Assembly (NCBI GenBank): GCA_020723965.1
Contig: DYHW01000002.1
Span: 248,001-312,000, forward strand
Length of the DNA: 64,000 nt
Origin: Melioribacter sp.
GTDB lineage: Bacteria; Bacteroidota; Ignavibacteria; Ignavibacteriales; Melioribacteraceae
Reading direction: 5' to 3'
Shown: piece after piece, positions 24,848-34,441 of the stretch
Position numbering within the stretch: the first letter of the stretch is position 1
Layout of the letters: each line of letters begins with the position of its first letter
Position numbers and translations under genes: made by a program
The notes under the pieces: generated by a model
What the model was told of the DNA's origin: nothing
The model's input: the letters and a program-made list of their open reading frames with translations, nothing else
Databases searched by the model: none

Positions 24848-26861
24848 CTCGCGTGCACTTTTTCTGACCGGAATTCTTTTGATTGTATTTGTTACGCTTG
24901 TTGCAAAGTTGTTCACAATTCAAATTGCGAAAAACGAATACTATTCTCTTCTTGCAGAAAAGCAGCAGAATAAACCAGTGGTTGTTAGAGCTGAACGAGG
25001 ATTGATAAAGGGTCTTAATGGAGAAGTATTGAGTTTTACCCGCGATTACATCTCTTTTTTTGTAGATACTCGTATGATGAACGCTAAAAGAGTTGATTCG
25101 ATCGCCGCCCTCTTTTCAAAGGTTTTTAATAAACCAAAATTTTTTTATAAAAAAATGATTGATGAAGGGGTTAATAACGTTTGCATAGAAAAGAAAGCGC
25201 CGATGGAAAAAGCAATTGAGTTGAAAAAAATTGTAATCGAAGGGATGTTTTATCAAGAAGACTTTTCAAGAGTTTATCCTTACGGAAGTTTGGCTTCGCA
25301 TGTTATTGGTTATGTTAATAAAGATATTGTTGGTGTAGAAGGTATCGAAAAAAAATATAATAAAGAATTAACCGGCACTGACGGATACTTTGTTTTTGAG
25401 CGGGATGTTTTAGGAAGAATTGTTTCTGTTAATGAAAAACTTTCGAGTCCCACAGTCTCTGGAAATCAAATTATTCTTACTATAAATAAATCATATCAGA
25501 AAATTCTTGAAGAGGAGCTATCTGCCGGTCTTAAAAAGTATGGAGGGGAATCTGCAGTTGGAATTATTATGAATCCTAACACAGGCGAAATATTGGCATT
25601 GGCAAATTCACCCGATTTTGACCCGGCTAACTATCAATTGTTTTCTGCTGAAGCAAGGAGAAACAGAGCGCTTACAGACACTTATGAACCCGGCTCAACA
25701 ATAAAATCGATCGTTTTGGCAATTATGCTCGAAAAAAATCTTATAAAAGAAGATGAAGTGATTGACACAGAAATGGGAAATTATATTTATAAAAACGTTA
25801 AGATTTCAGATTCTCATCCATTTGCTTCTTTGACGGTTCGCGAAGCGCTAGAGCAATCGAGCAATGTTGGCATGACAAAACTTTCTTTTAGACTGAATGA
25901 TGATATTCTTTATAAATATTTACGCGACTTTGGATTTAGCAATGCAACGCAAATTGATCTTCCCAGTGAAGCTGAAGGATTATTGAAAAAGCCGGACAGA
26001 TTCTCCGGATTAACAAAAGCTTTTATGTCGTTCGGTTACGAACTTTCTGTTACACCTTTGCAAATTATCTCGGCTTATAGTGCTCTTGTTAATGGTGGCA
26101 CTTTACACCAGCCGTATATCGTAAGCAGTGTTGTTAGTAATACAGGCAACATATTATTGGAAAATAAACCCAAAAAAATTAGAACAGTAATTTCAAAATC
26201 AACTTCAGATAAAATAAAAGATTTTATGGTTGGTGTAGTTGAACAGGGGACAGGCACAGCAGCCCAGCTTGAAGATGTGATAGCTGGCGGAAAAACCGGA
26301 ACATCGCAGCGGCTGATGAATAATTCTTATTCCAGCAGTCATCACAATTCATCTTTTGTCGGGTTTTTTCCGGCAGATCATCCTAAAATTGTTGCGTTTA
26401 TTCTTGTTAATGCGCCTCAGATCGGAAAGTATGGCGGATTAGTTGCAGCCCCAATCTTTCAAAAAGTTTCTAAACGAATGATTGAAGCAGATCTGAATCT
26501 TGTTCCTAGCAAAAAGAAAATTCATCGCAAAGAAAATTTTGTTGAACAGTTAATAGCAGATTTGAAAACAGCGCCGAAGAAAACTACAAGATCATATCTT
26601 AATGTTGGAGAAAAAAATGAAAATGATCAACCAAGAAAGTTTTTTAACGGCAATAGAACTACAATGCCTAATTTGATGAATAAATCTATTAGAGATGTGG
26701 TAGCACAGTTGAATGAATTGGGATTAAAATACAAAGTTAGCGGAACAGGAAAAGTTGTTTGGCAGAGCATTGAACCGGGGGCTAATATTTATCAGGACTC
26801 TATATGTATAATAAAATGTGACTCATCAATTAAAAAAGCAACGACAAATTCAAACTTATGA
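24831..26861 (+). CDS. ftsI: Division penicillin-binding protein (FtsI/PBP3) with PASTA domain
   Basis: This class B transpeptidase of 676 residues has an N-terminal membrane anchor (about 7-25), a pedestal domain with RGLIKGLNGEVLSF, and the catalytic domain: SxxK Ser289 in GSTIKSI, SxN at Ser343-Asn345 and KTG at 488-490. The last 65 residues form a PASTA domain (MPNLMNKSIRDVVAQLNELG), which in many bacteria other than Proteobacteria is attached to division PBPs. It crosslinks septal peptidoglycan with the FtsW polymerase encoded further down. It overlaps both ftsL and murE. Confidence 0.94.
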   Translation: MKNMINSRALFLTGILLIVFVTLVAKLFTIQIAKNEYYSLLAEKQQNKPVVVRAERGLIKGLNGEVLSFTRDYISFFVDTRMMNAKRVDSIAALFSKVFNKPKFFYKKMIDEGVNNVCIEKKAPMEKAIELKKIVIEGMFYQEDFSRVYPYGSLASHVIGYVNKDIVGVEGIEKKYNKELTGTDGYFVFERDVLGRIVSVNEKLSSPTVSGNQIILTINKSYQKILEEELSAGLKKYGGESAVGIIMNPNTGEILALANSPDFDPANYQLFSAEARRNRALTDTYEPGSTIKSIVLAIMLEKNLIKEDEVIDTEMGNYIYKNVKISDSHPFASLTVREALEQSSNVGMTKLSFRLNDDILYKYLRDFGFSNATQIDLPSEAEGLLKKPDRFSGLTKAFMSFGYELSVTPLQIISAYSALVNGGTLHQPYIVSSVVSNTGNILLENKPKKIRTVISKSTSDKIKDFMVGVVEQGTGTAAQLEDVIAGGKTGTSQRLMNNSYSSSHHNSSFVGFFPADHPKIVAFILVNAPQIGKYGGLVAAPIFQKVSKRMIEADLNLVPSKKKIHRKENFVEQLIADLKTAPKKTTRSYLNVGEKNENDQPRKFFNGNRTTMPNLMNKSIRDVVAQLNELGLKYKVSGTGKVVWQSIEPGANIYQDSICIIKCDSSIKKATTNSNL

Positions 26862-28336
26862 AGCTATCTGAATTATTAAACAAAGTTAATGTCATTCAAG
26901 TTGTAGGAAATGCGGAACTCAAAGAGATTGAAAGCATTACTATCGACTCTCAAACAGCTGTAAAAAATTCTCTTTTCTTTGCAATTGAGGGATTTAAAAA
27001 AGACGGACACAATTTTATTGTCAACGCAATCAATCAAGGCGCTTCGGCAGTTGTTCTTCAGAAAGCCGATGTTGTTCCAGATCAAGTTTTTTCTCATTCT
27101 GGCTGCGTAAAAATTGTTGTAGAAAAGAGCAGAAAAGCGCTTGCACAGTTTTCTGATATTTTTTACGGCGAACCATCTAAAAAGTTAACTCTTATTGGTA
27201 TTACAGGGACAAAAGGAAAAACAACCACGGCTTTTTATGTGAAAAACATTTTTCAACAAGCGGGATATAAAACCGGGTTGATTGGAACGATTGCAAATTA
27301 CATTGGAGATAAAGAAGTAAAAACTACGCTAACTACTCCGCAAGCAAATGAGATCAACGCATTACTTGCTAGAATGATTGAAGAAGGATGCTCTCATTGC
27401 GTAATGGAAGTCTCTTCGATCGCCTTAGACCTTTATAGAGTTGACCGCTTGAATTTTGACATCGGAATCTTTTCGAACATCACTTCCGACCATATGGATT
27501 ATCACAAAATATTCGAACACTATCTTCAATCGAAAAAAATGCTGTTCGATATGATTGCGGCAAATGGAAAAATAATTTACAATGCAGACGATCCGAATTC
27601 GCAAACGGTAATAAAAGATTCTACCGCGCAGAAATTTTCTTTTGGAACAAAAAAGAATTCAGAATTCAGAATTCAGAATGTAGAGTTCACTTTGGATGGA
27701 ACAACTTTCGAAATATCATATCATGAAAAAAAATATTCATTCGCTACAAATCTTGTCGGGCATTTCAACGCATTCAACGCGGCATCAGCATTTGCATCAG
27801 CAGTTGTAAGCGGTGTTGATCCTCAAGTTGCTGCAGAAGGAATCAAAACAACTCCGCAAGTTCCGGGAAGATTTGAAGTCATTTCAAAGAAAAATAAAAA
27901 AGTGATTGTGGATTACGCACACACAAGCGATTCACTAAAGCAAGCGCTAACGGCTATTCACCATATAGTTAAAGATGAACGACCAATCTATACTGTGTTT
28001 GGCTGCGGCGGGGACCGTGATAGAACAAAACGCCCGGCGATGGGCGAGATAGCCACCTCGATGAGCGACCGTGTTTATATAACGTCAGATAATCCGAGAA
28101 CTGAAGACCCTTTCTTCATAATAGACGAAATATTGAAGGGCATTAAAACTAATAACTACCGCGTTATTGAAAACAGAGATGAAGCAATATGCGCCGCAAT
28201 TTTGGAAAGCGAAGATGATGCGGTTATTCTTATAGCAGGAAAAGGACATGAAAACTATCAAGAAATTAACGGTGTGCGAAAACACTTTTCAGATAAAGAA
28301 GTTGCAGAAAAATATTTAGAGCTATGGGCAAAATAA
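26858..28336 (+). CDS. murE: UDP-MurNAc-L-Ala-D-Glu ligase, meso-DAP adding
   Basis: MurE adds the third peptide residue to the cytoplasmic peptidoglycan precursor. The ATP loop GTKGKTTTAF is near residue 117, LTTPQANEIN near 152, and HSCVMEVSS-like HCVMEVSSIAL follows. The specificity motif DNPR is at 411-414, which selects meso-diaminopimelate over lysine, giving a Gram-negative type wall. At 492 residues the protein has normal length. It overlaps ftsI by 4 and murF by 13 bases. Confidence 0.96.
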   Translation: MKLSELLNKVNVIQVVGNAELKEIESITIDSQTAVKNSLFFAIEGFKKDGHNFIVNAINQGASAVVLQKADVVPDQVFSHSGCVKIVVEKSRKALAQFSDIFYGEPSKKLTLIGITGTKGKTTTAFYVKNIFQQAGYKTGLIGTIANYIGDKEVKTTLTTPQANEINALLARMIEEGCSHCVMEVSSIALDLYRVDRLNFDIGIFSNITSDHMDYHKIFEHYLQSKKMLFDMIAANGKIIYNADDPNSQTVIKDSTAQKFSFGTKKNSEFRIQNVEFTLDGTTFEISYHEKKYSFATNLVGHFNAFNAASAFASAVVSGVDPQVAAEGIKTTPQVPGRFEVISKKNKKVIVDYAHTSDSLKQALTAIHHIVKDERPIYTVFGCGGDRDRTKRPAMGEIATSMSDRVYITSDNPRTEDPFFIIDEILKGIKTNNYRVIENRDEAICAAILESEDDAVILIAGKGHENYQEINGVRKHFSDKEVAEKYLELWAK

Positions 28337-29760
28337 AAATTACAATTGAAGATTTATTCAGCATTCCAACTTCGGTTATTTATAACCCCGATAATTACAA
28401 ACCAGCATCGGCGGTTGTAATAGATTCGCGCAAAGTTAAAAAAGGAGCTTTGTTTGTTGCTATTAAAGGCGAAAAGTATGACGGACATGATTTTATTTTT
28501 GAAGCAGTGGAAAAAGGTGCAGCGGCTGTTATTATTAACGCAAATAAATTAAAAAAATTTAATTCGCTAGATATTCCTATAATTACAGTTAATAACACTG
28601 TAAAAGCATACGGCACACTTGCAAACATTTGGCGTAACAAACTTTCTGCAAAAGTAATTTCAATTACTGGAAGCAACGGTAAAACAATGGTCAAAGAAAT
28701 GATTGCCGTTCTCCTTTCAGAGAAATTCAAAGTTGTTAAAACCGAGGCGAACAATAATAATCATATTGGCGTGCCCCTAACTATTTTTAATGCAGATGAA
28801 AATTGCCAAGCACTAATACTAGAGCAGGGAACGAACCACTTTGGAGAGATCCCTTATACTGCAAAAATTTCTCAACCGGATTATTCTATTATTACAAACA
28901 TTGGAGATGCGCATTTAGAATTTTTAAAGAGTAGGGAAGGCATCTATAAAGAAAAATCAGCTTTGTTTGAAGAAACAGAAAAACGCGGCGGTGTTGTTTT
29001 TTTTAATATGGATGACCCGGTCATCTCCAAAAGAGCAAAACTCTATTCTAATAAAATTACTTTTGGTTTCAGTGGTTCTGTAGATGTTAAGGGAAAAATT
29101 TTAGGTTACACAAACGATGGAAAAACTAGAATTCAGATTAGAAGCAGTAGTTCAAATAATTTTAAAGCTAAAGTCCTCTCCTTAGGAGTGGATTTAGGAG
29201 AGGCAATTGATTTGGCACTTCCTGTCTATGGCGAATCAAGCGCAAAAAACTTTTTAGCTGCTTCGGCAGTGGCTTTGAAACTAGGGATTACTAAAGAAGA
29301 AATTATTAACGGCGCTAAAAATTTCTATGCGGTTGAGGGAAGATTAGATGTGAAGAAATACAATAACGCTGTTCTAATAGACGACACATATAATGCGAAT
29401 CCAGCTTCAATTGAAAGCGCGGTTGCGCTTGTAAAAAAAATAAAGACCTTTAAAAATAAAGTTATTGTTCTCGGAGATATTTTCGAACTTGGAAAAAGCG
29501 CTCCAAGACTTCATCGGAAATTAGGAGATATTTTTTCTGCCGGTAAGAATATCACTGTGCTGACGGTTGGTAAAATGATGTACCTCCTTCATAAAGAATT
29601 AAGAAAGAAAAAAGTAAGAGCAATCCATTTTTATTTACGCGATGCATTATCTATCTATTTGGCTTACGAAGAAATTGATAACGCAGTTATTCTTGTTAAA
29701 GGTTCGCGCGGAATGAAAATGGAAGAGTTCGTAAAAATTTTGGAGAAAAGGTTTGAGTAA
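28324..29760 (+). CDS. murF: UDP-MurNAc-tripeptide D-alanyl-D-alanine ligase
   Basis: MurF attaches D-Ala-D-Ala to the UDP-MurNAc tripeptide. It shows SRKVKKGALFVAIKGEKYDGH, the ATP loop GSNGKT (116-121), EANNNNHIGVPLT, LEQGTNHFGEI and the C-terminal DDTYNANPASIESAV that is diagnostic of MurF. Length 478. Ddl, which supplies its D-Ala-D-Ala, is not encoded in the window. The stop overlaps the mraY start (TAATG). Confidence 0.96.
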   Translation: MGKIKITIEDLFSIPTSVIYNPDNYKPASAVVIDSRKVKKGALFVAIKGEKYDGHDFIFEAVEKGAAAVIINANKLKKFNSLDIPIITVNNTVKAYGTLANIWRNKLSAKVISITGSNGKTMVKEMIAVLLSEKFKVVKTEANNNNHIGVPLTIFNADENCQALILEQGTNHFGEIPYTAKISQPDYSIITNIGDAHLEFLKSREGIYKEKSALFEETEKRGGVVFFNMDDPVISKRAKLYSNKITFGFSGSVDVKGKILGYTNDGKTRIQIRSSSSNNFKAKVLSLGVDLGEAIDLALPVYGESSAKNFLAASAVALKLGITKEEIINGAKNFYAVEGRLDVKKYNNAVLIDDTYNANPASIESAVALVKKIKTFKNKVIVLGDIFELGKSAPRLHRKLGDIFSAGKNITVLTVGKMMYLLHKELRKKKVRAIHFYLRDALSIYLAYEEIDNAVILVKGSRGMKMEEFVKILEKRFE

Positions 29761-30869
29761 TGATCTACTATCTTTTTGATTATATCAATAAAGTCTTTAA
29801 CCCGCCGGGGTTCGACGTATTCCGCTTTTTGTCGTTTCGCTCGGCGCTCGCCGCCATCACTGCATTGCTCCTTTCGTTCATTTTTGGACCGAAGATAATA
29901 GCGCACTTAAAAAAGAAGCAAGTTGACCAGCCGATCCGCGCTGATGGTCCGGAAACTCATAAAAAGAAAGAAGGCACTCCAACAATGGGGGGATTGATCA
30001 TTCTTGTTGCAGTAATTATTTCTGTTCTATTGTGGAGCGATGTTAAGAGCATTTTCATTCTTCTTGTTCTTTTTGCTACTGCGGTTCTTGGCGCTGTTGG
30101 GTTTCTTGATGATTATTTAAAAGTTGTTAAAAAACTTCCTCAAGGGTTGATTGCTCGGTATAAATTATTAGGACAAATTTTTGTGGGTCTAATGGTAGGA
30201 ACAGCAGTTTATTTTTTACCTGAATTTGCACTGTATAATACACAAACTACTTTGCCTTTCTTCAAAAATCTCAACTGGGATTTTGCATACTTATATATTC
30301 CTTGGGTTGTCTTCATCGTTACGGCAACTTCGAATGCTGTGAACTTAACGGACGGATTGGACGGACTTGCTATCGGAACAATGATAATTGTTATGCTTGC
30401 GCTGGCAATTTTAAGTTATGTTACCGGTAATGTTATATATGCAGATTATCTTAATATTATTTATATGCCGGGTAGCGGAGAACTTACTGTTTTTATTGCG
30501 GCGTTAATAGGTGCAGGGCTTGGATTTTTATGGTTTAATTTTTACCCCGCGCAAGTTTTTATGGGAGATACAGGTTCTCTAGCTCTCGGAGGCGCTTTCG
30601 GCGTTATGATGATTTTGATTAAAAAAGATCTCTTAATTCCTATTCTTGGCGGAATATTTTTCATCGAAACTATTTCTGTAATAATTCAACGCCTTTATTT
30701 CAAATACACAAAAAAAAGATTTGGAGAAGGAAGAAGAATTTTTAAAATGGCGCCAATTCATCACCACTTTGAACAGATGAATTGGGCTGAGCCGAAGATT
30801 GTAATTCGATTTTATATAATCACAATAATTCTTGCAATATTAAGTTTGGCTTCATTCAAAGTAAGGTAA
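29760..30869 (+). CDS. mraY: Phospho-N-acetylmuramoyl-pentapeptide transferase
   Basis: This integral membrane enzyme with about ten helices transfers phospho-MurNAc-pentapeptide to undecaprenyl phosphate, making lipid I. The PDGPETHKKKEGTPTMGG-like block reads DGPETHKKKEGTPTMGG here, followed by GFLDDYLKV, NAVNLTDGLDGLA and the active-site aspartate in FMGDTGSLALG, then MAPIHHHFE. Length 369 is typical. It is joined to both neighbours by one-base overlaps (TAATG). Confidence 0.97.
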   Translation: MIYYLFDYINKVFNPPGFDVFRFLSFRSALAAITALLLSFIFGPKIIAHLKKKQVDQPIRADGPETHKKKEGTPTMGGLIILVAVIISVLLWSDVKSIFILLVLFATAVLGAVGFLDDYLKVVKKLPQGLIARYKLLGQIFVGLMVGTAVYFLPEFALYNTQTTLPFFKNLNWDFAYLYIPWVVFIVTATSNAVNLTDGLDGLAIGTMIIVMLALAILSYVTGNVIYADYLNIIYMPGSGELTVFIAALIGAGLGFLWFNFYPAQVFMGDTGSLALGGAFGVMMILIKKDLLIPILGGIFFIETISVIIQRLYFKYTKKRFGEGRRIFKMAPIHHHFEQMNWAEPKIVIRFYIITIILAILSLASFKVR

Positions 30870-32218
30870 TGAATATTAGAGAGAAGAAAATATCGATAAT
30901 TGGCGCAGTGCGAAGCGGAATTGGCGCAGCTAAACTTGCAAAGAAATTAGGCGCCGTTCCTTTTGTTAGCGATAGCGGTTCAAAAGAAAAATTGCAGCAC
31001 TCAATTTCGGTTTTGAATTCTGAAGGAATTGCTTTTGAGTGCGGCGCTCATTCAGAAAAAGTTTTTGATTGCGATCTTATGATTACAAGTCCTGGTGTTC
31101 CAACTGATTCGCCTGTTCTTTCAAAAGCGCGCGTTAAAGGAATTAAAATTATAAGCGAAATAGAATTCGCTTCATGGTTCTGCAAAGGGATAATTATTTC
31201 AATTACTGGGACAAACGGAAAAACAACTACAACGGCTTTAATGAGTCATACTTTGAACGAATGTGGCTTAAAATGTTACGCAGCTGGGAATATCGGCAAA
31301 GCTTTTTCAGAGATTGCGCTCGAAGTGAAAGAGAATGAATTTGTTGCGCTCGAAACTTCAAGTTTTCAATTGGATTTTACAGACAAATTTAAACCGCGCT
31401 TTTCTATGATACTGAACATTACACCCGATCACCTGGATAGATACAACAATAACTTTGATGAATATATTGCTTCGAAAATTAAGATAACTGCTAATCAAGA
31501 TGAAAGCGATTTCTTTATTTACAATTTAGACGACTTAAACATAGAAGCGAATTTGAAAAACATGAAAGTTCAGAAACTGCCCTTCTCATTAAAACGAGAA
31601 GCGCCATCAGGCGCTTTCTATAAAAAAGGAAAGCTTTTCTTTTTACGCCTAAATAAGGTTGATGAAATTTGCACCGCTTCGGTTCTATTTATAAAAGGAG
31701 AACATAATATTGCAAATGCGCTTGCTGTTCTTGCAGTTGCAAAACTTTTGGATCTGCCAAATGAAAAAATAAAAAATGCCTTTTCATCATTCAAAGGGGT
31801 TGAACATCGGATCGAATTTGTGAGGACGCTTGATGGCGTTGAATACTACAACGATTCGAAAGCGACTAATGTGGATTCTGTTTGGTACGCTCTTAAAAGT
31901 TTCGATAAACCGTTGTATCTGATACTTGGCGGAAAAGATAAAGGAAATAATTACGATCAGATTCGCGAACTGGTTATGAAGAACGTTAAAAAGATTTACG
32001 CAATCGGTTCATCAGCTAAAAAAATTTATGATTATTTCCACGCAATTGTTCCAACAGAAATTAAAGATTCACTCGAAGCTTCTGTTGTAACGGCTAGAAA
32101 AGAAGCTGAGTGCAGCGCAGTGGTTTTGCTTTCTCCCGCTTGCGCAAGTTTCGACATGTTTGATAATTATGAACACCGCGGAGAAGTTTTTAAAGAAACT
32201 GTAAACAAATTGGTTTAA
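30869..32218 (+). CDS. murD: UDP-MurNAc-L-alanine D-glutamate ligase
   Basis: MurD adds D-glutamate to UDP-MurNAc-L-Ala. The N-terminal Rossmann part begins KKISIIGAVRSGIGAA, the ATP loop GTNGKTTTT starts at residue 114, ALETSSFQLD and LNITPDHLDRY follow, and YYNDSKATNVDSV with LILGGKDKG mark the C-terminal domain. The usual GxGxSG of the first domain is GAVRSGIG here. Length 449. One-base overlaps join it to mraY and ftsW. Confidence 0.96.
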   Translation: MNIREKKISIIGAVRSGIGAAKLAKKLGAVPFVSDSGSKEKLQHSISVLNSEGIAFECGAHSEKVFDCDLMITSPGVPTDSPVLSKARVKGIKIISEIEFASWFCKGIIISITGTNGKTTTTALMSHTLNECGLKCYAAGNIGKAFSEIALEVKENEFVALETSSFQLDFTDKFKPRFSMILNITPDHLDRYNNNFDEYIASKIKITANQDESDFFIYNLDDLNIEANLKNMKVQKLPFSLKREAPSGAFYKKGKLFFLRLNKVDEICTASVLFIKGEHNIANALAVLAVAKLLDLPNEKIKNAFSSFKGVEHRIEFVRTLDGVEYYNDSKATNVDSVWYALKSFDKPLYLILGGKDKGNNYDQIRELVMKNVKKIYAIGSSAKKIYDYFHAIVPTEIKDSLEASVVTARKEAECSAVVLLSPACASFDMFDNYEHRGEVFKETVNKLV

Positions 32219-33330
32219 TGAATACACTTATTAAAATATTGATTGTGCTTGTTGCTGTGCTAATTGTTCTTGGGGTAATTATGGTTTTTACCGCTAGCGG
32301 CACTTACAGCTTAACGAAATTCAACAATTTGTATTTTCTGTTTAAGCAGCATTTTTGGAAAGTAGTTGCTGCGGTAACGGCAATGATACTTTTTTCATAT
32401 ATACCATATGATCAGTATCGTATCTACAGTAAATGGGCGCTTATCGGGATTATTATTGTTTTGGTTTTCACATTTTTCTTCGCGCCAAAAGTGAAAGGTG
32501 CAGCAAGATGGCTCGATCTTGGCATTATTCAATTTCAACCTTCGGAAGCGGCAAAAGTGTTCTTAATCATTCACGTTGCCGTATTGATTGAACGGATTGG
32601 AGACAAAATTAAAGATTTCAAAAATGGGTTTATTTTTCCTCTAGTCTGGATTGGAATTGTTAGTTTTCTTGTTCTTATTCAGCCGAATATAAGCTCAGGC
32701 TTGATAATAGCTCTAACCGGATTTACACTGTTATTTGTTGGAGGCGCAAGATGGAAACACATATTAGGAGTAACAGCGCCGGTTTTTGCAGCGATTGCCA
32801 CTATAGCGATGATCTTTCAACATTCACAAGAAAGAGTTTTAACTTATATCAACAGCTTGTTAGAGGGGGGTGACATTAACATTCAAGTTTTGCAGGCAAA
32901 AATTGCTTTAGGCAGCGGTGGAATTTTGGGGATTGGAATTGGACAAAGCCGACAGAGCGATTTGTTTCTTCCCGAATCGTACGGAGATTTTATTTTTTCA
33001 ATTCTTGGCGAAGAGATGGGATTCATTGGCGCTCTTTCTGTATTGTTCATTTATCTTATTTTATTTTTTATATCTCTTGTAATTGCCAAAAAATCGCAAG
33101 ATAAATTTGGTCAGCTTCTAGTTTTTGGATTAGCGTTCAACATAATTATTAGCGCTTTCATTAACGCCGGGGTTGTTGTGGGTTTACTGCCTACTACAGG
33201 AATAACTCTTCCGTTTATCAGTTTCGGCGGAACTTCTATTATTCTTTTTGCAATATCGGTTGGAATTATCGTAAACGTTGGAAGACAAACTGCTAAAACA
33301 ACGGAATTAAAAATTGCTCAGGTGGGATGA
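32218..33330 (+). CDS. ftsW: Septal peptidoglycan polymerase FtsW
   Basis: A SEDS-family protein of 370 residues with about ten membrane helices. Conserved blocks are KGAARWLDLGIIQFQPSEAAK, QPNISSGLII (QPDxG type, here QPNIS), LGSGGILGIGIGQSRQSDLFLPESYGDFIFSILGEEMG-type segment split by loops, and GLLPTTGITLPFISFGGTS. FtsW polymerises lipid II at the septum together with the class B PBP encoded by ftsI. It overlaps murG by 4 bases. Confidence 0.94.
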   Translation: MNTLIKILIVLVAVLIVLGVIMVFTASGTYSLTKFNNLYFLFKQHFWKVVAAVTAMILFSYIPYDQYRIYSKWALIGIIIVLVFTFFFAPKVKGAARWLDLGIIQFQPSEAAKVFLIIHVAVLIERIGDKIKDFKNGFIFPLVWIGIVSFLVLIQPNISSGLIIALTGFTLLFVGGARWKHILGVTAPVFAAIATIAMIFQHSQERVLTYINSLLEGGDINIQVLQAKIALGSGGILGIGIGQSRQSDLFLPESYGDFIFSILGEEMGFIGALSVLFIYLILFFISLVIAKKSQDKFGQLLVFGLAFNIIISAFINAGVVVGLLPTTGITLPFISFGGTSIILFAISVGIIVNVGRQTAKTTELKIAQVG

Positions 33331-34427
33331 AGAATAGAACACCATATCGTTTTGTTATAGCAGGCGGCGGAACAGGCGGACATCTATATCCTGCGCTTGC
33401 TGTTGCTCAGCAAATTCGCAGCTTGAAACCTGAATCGGAAATTTTGTTTGTTGGCGCTAAAAATAAAATTGAAGCGCGCATTGTACCGGAGTATGGATTC
33501 GATTTCAAATCGATTTGGGTTAGCGGTTTCTCTCGAAAGTTAACGGTGTACAATTTATTATTTCCGTTAAAGTTAATCGTTTCGTTGATTCAATCGTTCA
33601 TTATCAATTTCAATTTTAAACCGCGCGTTGCAATAGGAAGCGGAGCGTATGTGTCAGGACCAGTAGTTTGGGCGGCATCAGTGTTTGGCGCTAGAGTTAT
33701 TTTGCTTGAGCAGAATAGTTACCCTGGCTTAACAAACCGAATGCTCGAAAAAAAAGCTGATGAAATTCATCTAACATTTGAAGAATCAAAAAAATATTTC
33801 AGATATGAATCAAAATTAAAAGTTACAGGAAATCCGATAAGAATAAATTTGATAATTACAGATCGGGCTGCTGCGAAAAAAAGTTTTGGATTAGAACAGA
33901 ACAAAAAAACTTTACTTGTAATTGGCGGAAGCGGCGGCGCCCGTTCAATCAATAAAACAATTGCAAACAAGATAAACGAAATTACATCCAAAGGAATTCA
34001 GATTATTTGGCAGACCGGGCAATTTTATTTTGAAGAGTTCAAAAAATATGAAAGCGATCTTGTGAAAGTGGTGTCGTTTATTAAGGATATGCCCACTGCA
34101 TATTCAGCGTGCGATCTTCTGTTAGCGCGTGCTGGCGCAACAACAATAGCGGAAGCTGCTGCATTAGGAGTGCCGGCTCTCTTTGTTCCTTCTGAAAATG
34201 TCGCCGCCAATCATCAATTAAAGAACGTTAAATCTTTGATGGATATAGATGCAGCCGAGATGATTCAAGATAAAGACCTTGATAATGTATTTGTGGAAAA
34301 AGTTTCTCAAATAATCTTTGATGAAAACAGATTGAACGAATTAAAAAAAAATATTTCCGGGTTTGCAAAACCGATGGCGGCAAAAACCGTTGCTGAAACT
34401 GCAATAAAATTAGCCGAGATAATTTAA
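33327..34427 (+). CDS. murG: UDP-GlcNAc:lipid I N-acetylglucosaminyltransferase
   Basis: MurG turns lipid I into lipid II on the inner face of the membrane. The N-terminal glycine loop GGGTGGHLYPALAVA, the central GSGAYVSGPVVWAA, LEQNSYPGLTNR, a second glycine loop IGGSGGARSIN and the sugar-nucleotide site ARAGATTIAEAAALGVPALFVP are all present. Length 366 is normal. It lies between ftsW and murC in the standard dcw order. Confidence 0.97.
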   Translation: MKNRTPYRFVIAGGGTGGHLYPALAVAQQIRSLKPESEILFVGAKNKIEARIVPEYGFDFKSIWVSGFSRKLTVYNLLFPLKLIVSLIQSFIINFNFKPRVAIGSGAYVSGPVVWAASVFGARVILLEQNSYPGLTNRMLEKKADEIHLTFEESKKYFRYESKLKVTGNPIRINLIITDRAAAKKSFGLEQNKKTLLVIGGSGGARSINKTIANKINEITSKGIQIIWQTGQFYFEEFKKYESDLVKVVSFIKDMPTAYSACDLLLARAGATTIAEAAALGVPALFVPSENVAANHQLKNVKSLMDIDAAEMIQDKDLDNVFVEKVSQIIFDENRLNELKKNISGFAKPMAAKTVAETAIKLAEII

Positions 34428-34441
34428 AGGGAAGAAAAGAT